Source of the DNA: Diplonema papillatum
Taxonomy: Eukaryota > Euglenozoa > Diplonemea > Diplonemida > Diplonemidae
Direction of reading: 5' to 3'
Assembly (NCBI GenBank): GCA_030068145.1
Contig: JAPJBO010000087.1
Coordinates: 356,300-420,299, forward strand
Length of the DNA: 64,000 nt
A model generated the notes under the pieces. That model was not told the origin of the DNA. It did not search any database and saw only the letters and a program-made list of their open reading frames with translations. The position numbers and the translations under genes were made by a program. Positions 20,226 through 31,486 of the stretch are shown here, one piece after another. How positions within the stretch are numbered: the stretch's first letter is position 1; each line of letters begins with the position of its first letter.

Positions 20226-23200
20226 ATGGACGAGCGGAGCGCCCGCGAGCAAGCGTATGTCTTCGCGTTCGAAGCGTTCGACGTCGACGGCAGCGGGCTG
20301 CTCAGCGCGGTGGACCTGCCGACCGTACTGGCCGCTTGCTCGGACCTCAGCGACATCGGTCTGCGGGAAGAGGACATGCGGTGGGCAAAGCGGCGGCACG
20401 GCGTCAGCCCAGGCGGGACGATGACCCTCATGCAGTTCAAAGGCATCGCGGAGGCCATCTGGAAGAAGAAAGCGGAGCCGCGGCAGATCCCCGAACGCCG
20501 CCAGTCACCCGCCGCCCCAACGCAGCGCGGCAACGAGTCAGTGCTCGTCGGCCGCCTGCCCTTCGAGCCCCACCCGTTGGACGTCGTCGCACAGGCGTTT
20601 TGCACCTTCGACGCCGATTGCTCCGGGCAGGTGTCCGGCGTCGACATGGAGCGCATGCTCCGCCTGGCCGCGGGCCGCGGCGTGAAGGTCAGCCAAGCAG
20701 CGGTCACGTCAACCTGCGCCCGCATGGGCAAGCGCCGGGGTGACCTGTACACCCTGGCGGAGTTCCGCGCTGTGTACACGGCGGTGACCGGGCTTCCCGC
20801 CGAGCCGGCGGGGCCGGCTCCGCCGAAGCGGCGGGGGGTGCGACCGCAGGCGACGGTTCCGCCGCAGCCGAGGCCGCCGGGGCCGGGAGGGCCGGTGGCC
20901 TTTGGGGAAGCGGCAGCGGCCAATCCGGGCAAGCTGCCGTTCGACCTGCCGCCGCCGGTCTGCGGGGGGCAGTTGCTGGCGAACCCGGACATCGACGACG
21001 TCGTCGTCGTGGCGAGGCGCAGGCCGCCGGCCGAGGCCGCGGCCGGTGCGGCGGAGCTCAGCTGCGCGGGGACGATGCCGCTACACCACAACCCGTCGAC
21101 GCCCGACCGGGCGCTGGGCCCCCGCTCCAGTGGCGTTTCGTGGACGGACGCTGTGGTATCGGTGTGCCATCTCCCCCCCCTCAAACGCACTTCACCCAAG
21201 GTTTCATTACCATTTACGGCGGAGCCTTACAATCTCCATCTCTTGTCAAGAGCCGGGACTCAACTAGTTCGAGACTGGAGGTCCTATGAACATGCAATGT
21301 GAATAGCCTCTATTCGAGCCAACCCCACTTTTCTCTACACTCAAAAGTGTAGTTTTTTTTGGAGCTGGGGATGTGCGAAGCTAGCTTTTTTTCCCCCTGC
21401 CCAAATGCATATGGGGTGGCAGAGTGAGCCGGTGTCGGCCTTCAGGCCGGTACGCCCGGGTTCGAGCCCCGTCCACGACACTTTTCCAGTCGAAGATTGT
21501 TTTCGAGATTTGTGGGGTTTCGGTGCCCGAAAGTTGCGTTTTTTGTGGGGTGAGGATCGCGGTCAGTCTGGGAAAACGTTGCTTCGCCCGAACTTTGCTA
21601 GCATCGCCGAACTTAGCATCGCCGAACTTTGCTTCGCCCGAACTTTGCTTCGCCCGAACTTAGCTTCACCAGAACTTAGCTTACTAGTAATCCAAACTTT
21701 GCTTCGCCCGAACTCAGCTACTAGTAGCTGCGCCCGAACTCAGCTGCGCCCGAACTTTGCTTCGCCCGAACTTTGGTTCACTAGAACTTAGCATCGCCCG
21801 AACTTTGTTTCACCCGAACTTTGCTTCACCAGTACTTAGCTTCGCCCGAACTTTGCTCCACCAGAACTTAGCTTCGCCCGAACTTTGGTTCACTAGAACT
21901 TAGCATCGCCCGAGCTCAGCTGCGCCCGAACTTTGCTTCGCCCGAACTTTGCTTCACCAGTACTTAGCTTCGCCCGAACTTAGCTTCGCCCGAACTTTGC
22001 TGTTTCCCGAACTTTACCTGCTGCCTCCAGTCTCGCCCCGCGCCGGTCTTTAGCCGAGCGCACGTACTTTTTCTTATGCAACATCTTCTTCGAAGAAGGC
22101 TTGCTGCTAGCTTCAAACATGTATGAGAGACAGTGTTCTGTCGAAACGTTAAACTAGCCCCCTACACGGTACGCACACACACACACGGTGTGCCCGTCTT
22201 GTCATTCCTTGCCCATATAGGGTCTTTCTCTTGCTGCATCGCGCTCACGCATCGCGTCCTTTTCAGGTCAGGAATTCGGTTCAACCACCAAAACACGCTA
22301 CCTACGCCTTCGTAGCCTGCCTGCGCAATATCGTTGAAGGGCAACCCGCAGGATTCCGAGGACCAAAGAAATTCAACACAGGAACCTCACCGGAAAACTG
22401 TGGCGGTGGCCTCGACGTCCTCGGAGCATACGTACGCGGCTGAAGCGCAGGAGACCTACGCTGCGGAAGCCGGCGACGTGTCGAGGCGGGCGAGTGCAGT
22501 GCAACCGGCGTCGCATCCGGCGCAAAATCCTGCTCCGAGCGCAGGCTTTGCGGTCCCTCGGCAGCAGCTCGTCGAACACCAAGGTGAGTGCATTAAGAGC
22601 ATGCTCGACGAACAACGGGCTCTGGACCTGCAGCAGGAGGAGGCCAGGCAGAGGGAGGCCCCGGCGGTGCAGCGGCGCCTGCGTGCGGAGTTGGGCCTTG
22701 ACGAGGAGGAGCAATTGGAGCCGCTGAGCAAAGTGACGGTGGTGGACGACGCATCCGTGATCAGGGAGGCCATCGAGAGGCATCCCAACATCGAGTCGTG
22801 CAAAGATGAGCACATCGCGCATGCAGGCTGGCCGGCCCTCGTGCTGAGGGATGTTGTGCAGAAAAGGGCAGTGGGGCTTCGGTTCCAGGATGGAACGGTC
22901 GCGTGGTATCCCAAGGAATGCGTCCGTCTCCTACAACCCGACGACGCGCCGAACTCGGAGCAAACCGATTTGGCCCCGCCCACCACCGTCCCTTCCACCA
23001 AATCAAACGAGGCGCCGAATCGAACAATCGGCACCGGCGATGTCCCCTTGAGCGTCCTCTTCCAATCCGTCCCCAGCCAACACACCGCGGCCCCCGGCTC
23101 CCGCGGGCGCGGGCACGCCGAAGGCGTCGACTACTACCACTTCGGCCTTCCGGCCATGCACCCCGACACGTCACACCACCTGGAGCACCACCCCTCCGTC

Positions 23201-24028
23201 CGCTTCAACCAGCCTCTCCACCAGACACCGGTCGACCCCCCCTCCAATTACACCGACACGTCCCTTCCGCCTGTCGGGATCGCATCCCGCTACGGGCCCC
23301 CCCAGAAGTCGCAGTACCAGCTGCCCGCCGTGCCGAAATACGACGTCGCCGAGCTCGACGCCATATACCCGCTGGCGGAGAAGCGCACGGACGTCAGGGT
23401 CGGGGAGCTGCAGCTGGTTTTCAAGCTGTTCGACGTGCATAAAGAGGGCGAAGTGGCCCGAGAGGATCTGCACATCATGCTGCGGGCTCTCGGGTACACA
23501 GTGCCGAAGAGAGAGGTGGCGGCGGTGGTGGACAAGGCGGGGAAGAGTTTGATGGGACGGATGGAGTTCGAGGAGTTCGAGAAGCACGTCCGCGGCATCG
23601 GCCGGCTCCACAAGCGGGTCAAGATGGCGTGCGACCTCGCGAAGACGGCCGGGGCGCAGCAGCCGCGGTTCCACGGGCGGAGCGCCGCAGTGCCGCGGCC
23701 GCTGACGTCGGACGAGCTGCGGGCCCTGTTCTACCTCTTCGACGACACCGGCGAGGGGGCCCTCAACCGCAGCCAGCTGGCCATCTGCCTCAACTCCGCC
23801 GGGTTGGAGGACACGCGCGAGGTGGACTCATTCCTCGAGGTCGACAACCTCCTCCAGCCAGCGCCGGCGCCCGCCGGGCACGTCCGCGTCACCCTCGAGT
23901 CGTTCCTGCGCCTCGTCAAGCAACTGCAAGCATCCGCCCTCGTCAACCACCACCGTGAAACCAGCACAGCCCACCTCGACTTCCCAGCGGCCCCAGCTCC
24001 AAGCTGGGCTGGATTGTCGACCTACTAG
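20226..24028 (+). CDS. Multi-EF-hand calcium-binding protein, two predicted exons
   Basis: Exon 1 is 20226-21155 (310 residues) and exon 2 is probably 22382-24028 (548 residues). Exon 2 has no usable start codon of its own, the phases agree (both 0), and the sites are GTATCG and AACACAG. EF-hand 1 has loop DVDGSGLLSAVD (residues 19-30) and EF-hand 2 DADCSGQVSGVD (129-140). A Pro/Gly-rich linker is at about 205-250. Residues about 454-497 (HAGWPALVLRD to YPKECVRLL) look like a small beta-barrel. Two further EF-like units sit near 655-670 (DVHKEGEVARED) and 759-775 (DDTGEGALNRSQ); these lack several calcium ligands and may be structural. The intron holds RepA copy 2, RepJ and RepO. The two parts could instead be separate genes. 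The last third of exon 2 is tandemly copied downstream. Confidence 0.6.
21270..22070 (+). mobile_element. RepA copy 2, complete, in the EF-hand intron
   Basis: Inverted ends at 21270-21281 and 22024-22035, Pol III-like boxes at 21417-21427 and 21459-21469, a 16-bp satellite body (about 21575-22010) and a tail ending GCACGTACTTT. If exon 1 were not spliced, its frame would end in the element's first 35 bases. Confidence 0.85.
22080..22160 (+). repeat. RepJ copy 1
   Basis: CTTCGAAGAAGGCTTGCTGC, then CAGTGTTCTGTCGAAACG. Related copies lie at 31875, 44075, 50235 and 51190. Confidence 0.6.
22265..22360 (+). repeat. RepO copy 1
   Basis: GGTTCAACCACCAAAACACG to GGGCAACCCGCAGGATT. It recurs inverted at 51690-51775. 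The repeat runs to just before the proposed start of EF-hand exon 2, which supports the later acceptor at 22381/22382. Confidence 0.65.
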
Positions 24029-24274
24029 CCGAATGCTTCCTTTCGGAGGAACTATGACGCTCTTATGGTAGCCACACGTTGGTAGCCACATGCCTCGTTG
24101 TCTAATTAAAAAGACACGCATGAATGGACCACTGATATTCCTTCGGTCCCTACGTTCTATCTGGCGAAACAGCAGTCAAGGAAACGGACTTGAAACTGCC
24201 AGCGGGGAAAGGACCCTGTTGAGTTTGAGTCTAGTCTGCCTTGTGTAGTGACACGAGAGGTGTTGGAGAAACTG

Positions 24275-24616
24275 CGCTGCCGCTGACGTCGGACGAGCTG
24301 CGGGCCCTGATCTACCTCTTCGACGACACCGGCGAGGGGGCCCTCAACCGCAGCCAGCTGGCCATCTGCTTCAACTCCGCACAGCGCCGGGTTGGAGGAC
24401 ACGCGCGAGGTGGACTCATTCCTCGAGGTCGACAACCTCCTCCAGCCAGCGCCGGCGCCCGCCGGGCACGTCCGCGTCACCCTCGAGTCGTTCCTGCGCC
24501 TCGTCAAGCAACTGCAAGCATCCGCCCTCGTCAACCACTACCGTGAAACCAGCACAGCCCACCTCGACTTCCCAGCGGCCCCAGCTCCAAGCTGGGCTGG
24601 ATTGTCGACCTACTAG
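24275..24616 (+). pseudogene. Tandem copy 1 of the EF-hand gene's 3' end
   Basis: Repeats the gene from GCCGCTGACGTCGGACGAGC to the stop and about 245 bases of flank, period 588. CACAGCGCC replaces the GCCGGG context in the middle and shifts the frame there; the last 60 codons are otherwise intact. Confidence 0.85.
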
Positions 24617-24869
24617 CCGAATGCTTCCTTTCGGAGGAACTATGACTCTCTTATGGTAGCCACACGTTGGTAGCCACATGCCTCGTTGTCTAATTAAAAA
24701 GACACGCATGAATGGACCACTGATATTCCTTCGGTCCCTACGTTCTATCTGGCGAAACAGCAGTCAAGGAAACGGACTTGAAACTGCCAGCGGGGAAAGG
24801 ACCCTGTTGAGTTTGAGTCTAGTCTGCCTTGTGTAGTGACACGAGAGGTGTTGGAGAAACCGCGCGGCC

Positions 24870-25172
24870 GCTGACGTCGGACGAGCTGCGGGCCCTGATC
24901 TACCTCTTCGACGACTCAACCGCAGCCAGCTGGCCATCTGCTTCAACTCCGCACAGCGCCGGGTTGGAGGACACGCGCGAGGTGGACTCGTTCCTCGAGG
25001 TCGACAACCTCCTCCAGCCGGCGCCCGCCGGGCACGTCCGCGTCACCCTCGAGTCGTTCCTGCGCCTCGTCAAGCAACTGCAAGCATCCGCCCTCACCGT
25101 GAAACCAGCACAGCCCACCTCGACTTCCCAGCGGCCCCAGCCCCAAGCTGGGCTGGATTGTCGACCTACTAG
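24870..25172 (+). pseudogene. Tandem copy 2 of the EF-hand gene's 3' end
   Basis: Same unit with internal deletions: part of the EF loop and one PAPA repeat are missing, as is the segment before the last 30 codons. Its flank extends to about 25370. Confidence 0.85.
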
Positions 25173-25370
25173 CCGAATGCTTCCTTTCGGGGGTTTCGGA
25201 GGAACTATGACTCTCTTATGGTAGCCACGTGCCTCGTCTTCTAATTAACGACGCGCAGGACCGGGCCAATGAGATTTCTTCGGTCCCTACCTACTATCTG
25301 GCGAAACAGCAGTCAAGGAAACGGACTTGAAACTGCCAGCGGGGAAAGGACCTTGTTGAGTTTGAGATCA

Positions 25371-25874
25371 TCAGCTCCTGCGGCGAATTCTGCGTGTTCC
25401 AAGTCTGACGTTTTGATTCACTGTAGTAGACTAAGGCAACAAAGCACTTACGCAGTCTTTAAACAATCGTGACAGGGAAACCGTGGTGCATCACGCTGGA
25501 AACGATGTCTTTTTGCCAGCCAAGCCAGCAAGGAGCCGAAACTCGGTGCAGCAAATGCTGCAACATAAAACATAAGTCTTGGCCTGAATGCCGGATGGCG
25601 ATTCTGACTACCTCCCACACTCCGTCCACTGAAGGTTCTCGCCCTACCCACCCTTCGAGAGGAGTGCGTTTTTCTTTTTCTTTTCTTGCTGTTGCTATTT
25701 TGTTCATGTTGTCATTGTTGGCAACACTTGTATTTAGAAGCCCTCCTCTATCGCTCCACCCAGCACGTCTTGCAATTTCTTCCCCCAACTTCAGGCTGAA
25801 AAAGGGTTTCATGTTCTTCCTTTAGCTCGCTGTGTCGTGTGAACCTCTGGATGTCTGGAGAAGAATCCTCACGC
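25371..25874. other. Spacer without a recognised gene
   Basis: Short frames on both strands; nothing convincing. Confidence 0.5.
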
Positions 25875-26110
25875 ATCAATGGTGTTACCCACTAGGAGCC
25901 TACACAACTTCTATCAAACTTCTATATACAGGGGGGGTGTGTCACTTTTTATTTTGATATGTCAAAAATGACCACCCTATGGCAGCGCACACAGTCACCA
26001 AAGGTTTCACTAAATCGACCAATTTTTGATGCTATGAGCGCAGGTGTCCCCGGTCTCTCTGTTCCCGAGGGTTTAGAACAAAAAAGATGACCCCCCTTGG
26101 ACGCGTTCAA

Positions 26111-26141
26111 CCCGGTATAATTATATTTAGATCATACCGGG
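26111..26141. other. Hairpin in the TIR element
   Basis: CCCGGTAT and its inverse ATACCGGG around a 15-base A/T-rich loop. Confidence 0.6.
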
Positions 26142-26325
26142 GGCGCGTGTGATACGTGTGATATGTGCATGTTGCTCCCGAGAAGACACGGAATGGAAAG
26201 ATCGGTCACGAAATCGTCAGAATACCACCTCGGATCCCAAAAAGGTTGTCCCCCATGGCCCCTCCTTTTGCACTTCACTTCACCAGGCATATTGCCATCC
26301 CCTATGAGCGCACTTCAGAACTGGG

Positions 26326-26995
26326 ATGGCAGGTACTGAAGAACAGGGATGCTGCAAAATCTGCGGTGCGAAAACCTGCTTCGTTTCCTCAGCCCGAAGT
26401 GAAGAAGAGACCGGTACAAGAGGATTCATCTGTTTGAAGTGCCTCCAGGAGTGTGGTGCCACGCGGAGGAAGTGCACACGACTACGACTGCAGCAACAAC
26501 TACGACGGCAAGGTGCAAGGTTCCAAACAGCGACAGCAACGACTACTTGGACAGGCGTTCAAGCTGTCCGAATTGGATGCTTGTTGTGAACGCTCCTGTC
26601 TATGCACCCCCCAGAAGTATCTGCTTCGGATGCTACACAGCGTGCCTTTCGGCGGAGCAGAACCCATCTACCTCTCGATATCCTCTGGAAGGAGCAAATT
26701 CGGGCAAAGTGCCGACCACAACTGCGGTGAGAACAATGCCACACGCATTCTTTATCGAGGTTCCGACACTGCCAGCGATTTTTTGCCGCATGGTTTTGCA
26801 ACACAGCTCGTCGACATGGAATACAATGAGAAGGAGAACATGCAACGTTTTGCGATTGATGAATTCGGATGCTGTTGCAGAGAATTCTTCAGGAGCCTGC
26901 TGACAGCCGCAAAACCTCGGCCGTACAAGGAATACAAGCATCTTGGTGGTGGGATGGTAGTGCGCCTGATACCAGCCGGCAGCAAAATAAATTGA
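26326..26995 (+). other. Possible decayed coding region inside the TIR element
   Basis: A frame from the ATG at 26326 gives CCKICGAKTCFVSS and later GFICLKCLQECG, a pattern like a small zinc-binding domain. A second frame runs open to 26995. I cannot connect them to a known transposase family. Confidence 0.3.
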
Positions 26996-27794
26996 GAGTT
27001 TTCCGTCTGGCATACACACGGTGGCCCTCAGGACAGGATGTCTGTCGAGCGTCGAGCCTGTCCTGAGCTTCTGGATTGGTTAGGGCCTTTTGCCCACCCC
27101 GGCCACCCGACCAGCATTTTAGCTAAAGGCCAAATACCACCGCTAGCTCGGTAAGTCTTCTGAGGGTTGTTCTAAAATACGTGGTATAGCAGTCATTCCC
27201 AGAGAAGCAAGAGGAAGAGTACCGGGAGTTTCTGTGCACAGTTTCCGTCTCCGATCGCACTAACTGCGCCGGCTCTTTTTGTTTGGACGGTCGTCGCTTG
27301 CAGAAGTGAGAGTAAGATACACTCACCTTCGAATCCTGCATGATAATACGATGTCCGGCTTGTGCACAACCCTGTTCTGTGCCGTCTTGAAGAGTACCCG
27401 TTAAATGCGAAGAGCTCAGTTGCAAAAATATCACACAAGCTTCAAATGCACCCTCGAAGGCCTCGAGACCGCTAAGGAGGGGTCCGAACTTTTATGCTTG
27501 GATTTCGACCAAATAACTAGGGAAAAGTTGAGAGCCTGGAGTTAAGGGGTTAAATGGATGAACTAGGGAAGGAACAAATCTGCGCATAACAATGTCATGT
27601 ACGTTCACGATGATCGTGAACAAAGTTATGCTGAAACAAGGAAAGATGGCAGCAGAAGCCGCACCAGTCCTCTCCCAGATAGCACTGGACGCTTACGAGC
27701 AGTGCATGTCGGGATTGCCGCGGCTGTTTTGAAATACGGTGACCACGTCAGCAACGCCGGTGGCCCCGTCGTTTTGGCGCGGCTGTGATGCAAA

Positions 27795-27885
27795 ACGGAG
27801 CCAGTCGCCCAGCCAGTCGCCCAGCCAGCTGCCCAGCCAGCTGCCCAGCCAGTCGCCCAGCCAGCTGCCCAGCCAGCCGCCAGGA
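27795..27885 (+). repeat. 12-bp tandem repeat
   Basis: About seven units of CCCAGCCAGYYG. It is period 12, so open frames cross it without interruption. Confidence 0.85.
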
Positions 27886-28279
27886 CAACACCCTTGTGAG
27901 CTGGTGGCAGGGAAAGGCCGAGGCGAGCCATCCAGTGCATCAGCACAAGAAACGCAAGTCGCTTGCACATTGGCCCCTTGCCAAGATGAGCATCACAGGA
28001 GGTCAGAAAGTACTGGAGGTGTTGGCAAGGCCAGTGTCTTTACCTCGCCCGAAATGGGTCCAAAGGGCCGCGTGCAGCGTGAACCACAACCGCAGTTGGG
28101 CTTGCGCGCAGAAAACGGGAGTTCGGCTCAAGAAAACGTCAGCGTTGTGCACCATCATTATAACAATAAAAGTGACACCCCCTACTCCATACAACTTCTA
28201 TCAAACTTCTATATTCAGCATTGTGGGTAACACCAATCAATGAAACTTTCACAAGCTCAAGACGCCCTTTTGCCAGTAA

Positions 28280-28450
28280 CTAGTAGTTGGCGGCGTACTA
28301 GCGTACTACAATGAAACTTACCAACGCAGGTGAATTCGGCTCGTGCGCAACAAGCAAAACAATAAGGCGCCATCAAACTAAATTTCGCCAGTTGTTAAAG
28401 CCGACAAAAGAAAAACTTTCAATCAGTAGAAAAGAGGGAGTCCAGCACAC
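28280..28450 (+). repeat. RepL copy 2 and duplicated leader of the lyase gene
   Basis: TAGTAGTTGGCGGCGTACTA to the ATG matches 29165-29338 upstream of the complete lyase gene, so the duplication includes about 170 bases of 5' flank. The RepL core (ATGAAACTTACCAACGCAGG) is also found at 19190 and, inverted, at 63640. Confidence 0.7.
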
Positions 28451-28451
28451 G

Positions 28452-28790
28452 ATGGTCGAGCACAAGCTGTTGCCGAAGAAAGGAACGCACGCGTGGGTGC
28501 TGCGGGCGATGCAGAGCGCGTTCAGCATGTTGCGACGTCGACTACCGGCAGGACCACGTGCTCGCGCTGGTGTTCTCGTCCACCAGCGACATCTGGCGCG
28601 TGCAGAAGGCGGCCTACATGCACTTTCTGACCGAAAACGCGCTCGACCCCACGACGTTCCCGTCGCTCCTCAAGTTCAAAACCGAGACGATCAGCATGGT
28701 CGCGTCGCACCTCAACGGTCCGGACACCACCGTCGGCTCGTTCACTTTCGGCGGCTCCGAAAGCTGCCTGCTCTCCATGATTGTGACTAA
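28452..28790 (+). pseudogene. Truncated 5' copy of the sphingosine-1-phosphate lyase gene
   Basis: Matches the first 110 codons of the gene at 29339. A frameshift lies early (CATGTTGCGACGTCG for CATGTTCGACGCCG) and homology ends after the serine-glycine motif. The PLP-binding part is absent, so no enzyme can be made. Confidence 0.85.
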
Positions 28791-28839
28791 CGGAAAGGGT
28801 GCCGGTCGCAACACTTACAAACTTGGCTAGCCGTTGTTA

Positions 28840-28945
28840 AAGTGTATAATCATACCTACTACTCTCATACTACCCGCCTCACAGCCTCAAAGGTCAACCG
28901 GAGACCCTAAAACACCGAACCTCTAAACCACAATAAACGCTGGAA
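28840..28945 (+). repeat. RepP copy 1
   Basis: CTCATACTACCCGCCTCACA, GGTCAACCGGAGACCCTAAA and ACCACAATAAACGCT. The inverse lies at 47295-47400. Confidence 0.65.
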
Positions 28946-29338
28946 AGGGACAAATACCTACTGCTGACCTGCGTTCGCGGGTGGCAGGTCCCGTAGCGAA
29001 AGCTCCTGCCTGGTCCCAAGCTGATATGGTGATGCGGATTGGTCTGCGCTCAGATTCGACGGGTCTGCGGAAGGTTGAGCTTTTGCCCCTATATCACTGC
29101 CCCAGACAGTTAGTATCTCTGGAACGCTTTCACAATCTCAAAACAGTTCAAGACTTTTTTGGTACTGTGAGAAAACAAAGTTGGCGGCGTCCTAGCGTAA
29201 TACATGAAACTTACCAAACGCAGGTGAATTCCACTCGTGCGCAACAAGTAGAGAAAAGGCGTCATCCAACTAGTTTTTGCCAGTTGAAGCCGACCAAAAA
29301 AGAAAAACCTTCTAACAAAGAAAAGAGTCCAACACACA

Positions 29339-30967
29339 ATGGTCGAGCACAAGCTGTTGCCAGAGAAAGGAACGAACTCGTGGGTGCTGCGGGCGATGCA
29401 GAGCGCGTTCAGCATGTTCGACGCCGACTACCGGCAGGGCCACGTGCTCGCGCTGGTGTTCTCGTCCACCAGCGACATCGGGCGCGTGCAGAAGGCGGCC
29501 TACATGCGCTTCCTGACCGAAAACGCGCTCGACCCCACGGCGTTCCCGTCGCTCCTCAAGTTCGAAACCGAGACGGTCAGCATGGTCGCGTCGCACCTCA
29601 ACGGTCCGGACACCACCGTCGGCTCCTTCACCTCGGGCGGCACCGAGAGCTGCCTGCTCTCGATGATCGCTGCCCGGAACTGGGCCCGCGAAACCCGGCC
29701 GGAGGTGATGAACACCAGCAAAAAACCCGCGATCTTGGTCGCCCGCACAGTGCACGCCGCGTTCCACAAAGCGGCGGAGCTCATGGACCTGCGGCTGGTC
29801 ATCGTGGAGGTGGATCCTGTGTCTCTCCTCCCTGCTGTATCGGATCTCCGACGGGCGTTGGAAGAGAACCGTGATACTGTATTCGCGATCGTAGGATCGG
29901 CGGGCGCGTACGCCCACGGAGTTATTGATCCCGTGGGGGAGATGTCGGATCTCGCGGAGGAGTTCAACGTGTGGTTCCACGTCGACGGCTGCATCGGCGG
30001 CTTCGTGCTGCAGTTTTTCCGCGAGTTCGGCCTCGACGTGCCTGTGTACGATTTCCGCCTGCCGGGCGTCTCCTCGATGTCCCTCGACCTGCACAAATAC
30101 GCGTTCTGCGCGAAGAGCGCGAGCGTCGTGATGTTCCGGACCCCTGAGCTCCGCTCCCACTCGGTGTTCACGTGCGCCGACTGGATAGGATACCCGATCA
30201 TCAACTCGACGCTGCAGTCCACGCGGGGCGGGGGGCCCATCGCGGCCGCGTGGACGACGCTCATGTACATCGGCAAGCGCCGCTACCGCTCTATCATGCG
30301 GGACCTCTTCGACGGCACGCAGGCGCTCAAAACCGGAATACCGACCATCCCGGGGCTGGTGCTCGTGGGTGACCCGAAGGCTTCGCTGATCTCGTTCCGC
30401 CTGTCCGACGACGCCGTCGGAACCCTGAACATCTACAACATCGTGGAGTGCATGAAGAAGAAGGGCTGGACCATTCAAGCGCAAATGTCGTTCGACTACC
30501 TAGCGCCGTCCATGCACGTGTCCGTGAACCCGCAGATGAAGAACAACGCGAAAAAGTTTTTGAAATGCCTGGCAGAGTCATTCGAAGAGGCGAAAACATT
30601 GCCCATGTTCGACGACCTGGTCCAAAAAGCGCACGCGATGCTGCCGAAGAAGGGCAAAATCACGAAGGCGGACTTCGAACGGCTCTGCGAGCTGTGCGGC
30701 ATGAGCTTCGAAGAGCCGCCGGAGATGGCAGGGATCAACACCGTGCTTAATTCGTTGTCGGTTCCCAAGCGCCAGGAGCTCATGCAGCACTTTGCCAGCA
30801 AGCTGTTCGTGCATGACGAGGTTGTCGCCAGAAGGCAGGCGAAAGAGATCACCGGCATGCTCACCAAGAAGGCGAAATCTTATGCTTGGCGAGCCCTCAC
30901 CGCCACCAGTCTGATTGCAGGAATCGTCTTCCTCGTACGGCACCTGCGGTCCCTACGACGTAAGTGA
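29339..30967 (+). CDS. SGPL1: Sphingosine-1-phosphate lyase
   Basis: 542 residues, single exon (human enzyme 568). It is a PLP-dependent enzyme of the group II decarboxylase fold that cleaves sphingosine 1-phosphate to a fatty aldehyde and phosphoethanolamine, normally at the ER. Visible features: SGGTES (99-104), VHAAFHKAA (138-146), AHGVIDPV (192-199), HVDGCIGGF (214-222) and SMSLDLHKYAF (246-256), where Lys253 should hold PLP. Most relatives carry an N-terminal membrane anchor. Here the N-terminus is soluble-looking and a hydrophobic segment with flanking basic residues lies at the very C-terminus (about 517-535, before RHLRSLRRK), suggesting a tail anchor. Residues about 445-515 are a helical extension. 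The ATG is supported by the upstream copy, which shares the same context. Confidence 0.88.
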   Translation: MVEHKLLPEKGTNSWVLRAMQSAFSMFDADYRQGHVLALVFSSTSDIGRVQKAAYMRFLTENALDPTAFPSLLKFETETVSMVASHLNGPDTTVGSFTSGGTESCLLSMIAARNWARETRPEVMNTSKKPAILVARTVHAAFHKAAELMDLRLVIVEVDPVSLLPAVSDLRRALEENRDTVFAIVGSAGAYAHGVIDPVGEMSDLAEEFNVWFHVDGCIGGFVLQFFREFGLDVPVYDFRLPGVSSMSLDLHKYAFCAKSASVVMFRTPELRSHSVFTCADWIGYPIINSTLQSTRGGGPIAAAWTTLMYIGKRRYRSIMRDLFDGTQALKTGIPTIPGLVLVGDPKASLISFRLSDDAVGTLNIYNIVECMKKKGWTIQAQMSFDYLAPSMHVSVNPQMKNNAKKFLKCLAESFEEAKTLPMFDDLVQKAHAMLPKKGKITKADFERLCELCGMSFEEPPEMAGINTVLNSLSVPKRQELMQHFASKLFVHDEVVARRQAKEITGMLTKKAKSYAWRALTATSLIAGIVFLVRHLRSLRRK

Positions 30968-31189
30968 TCGTCTCCTCGCATACTTGAGGCGGGAGGGGTC
31001 AGTGTTTAGACCGAGTTTTGCCGATCCGGTTTCAGAAAAAGGCGAAAGTCCGGTCCTATCCACCCCTCACCCGGAAAAAGTGAAGAAATTTCGGGTTCAG
31101 TCGAACCGGGAATTTGTACGGTTTCTGGGGGTGAACAGGAACCAGTGCAACTGCGCTCGCCTGTTAGCTGAAACAGAGTGAAGAAGAAG

Positions 31190-31352
31190 AAAAAGAGAAA
31201 GGCCGCTCCGGGTCCAGGAACGTGACGGTCAACCACAGCTGCAAGGCTTGAGTCGGAGGCAGCACAGTGCCACAACCCCGTCCGCTCTGCCCTGTGGCTG
31301 ACCGTCTCGACGAGCTTGTGTTCAGCGCAAGCGCCAAGCCCCAAGGTGCGCC
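31190..31352 (+). repeat. RepG copy 2
   Basis: GGTCCAGGAACGTGACGGTC to CGCCAAGCCCCAAGGTGCGC. Nearly the same as 43115-43268. Confidence 0.75.
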
Positions 31353-31486
31353 AAGCCGTGATGGTTAGTTTGGGAAGTCGGTAGCCACTAGACCCGTAGG
31401 CCCGTGGCTCTGCAGTACCGCCGAACACATGAAGCTTGGCTCCCGTGTAGCAGGCTTTCCCTGGTACCTAAGCTGGCTTCGAAACA

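Larger units (their letters stand above)
25880..28235. mobile_element. DNA transposon-like element of 2,356 bases with 13-bp TIRs and 5-bp TSD
   Basis: TGGTGTTACCCAC (25880-25892) and its exact inverse (28223-28235) bound the element. ATCAA is duplicated on both sides (25875-25879, 28236-28240). Inside the ends, GGGGGTGT.CACTTTT is also inverted, while ACTTCTATCAAACTTCTATA occurs in the same direction at both ends. The interior has lower GC than the genes. Features inside are a Cys-rich frame with two CxxC pairs near 26350-26450, an overlapping 180-residue frame to 26995, a hairpin at 26111-26141, and a 12-bp CCCAGCCAGYYG repeat (27795-27885). No DDE transposase is recognisable, so it is probably non-autonomous or very diverged. 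Confidence 0.75.
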
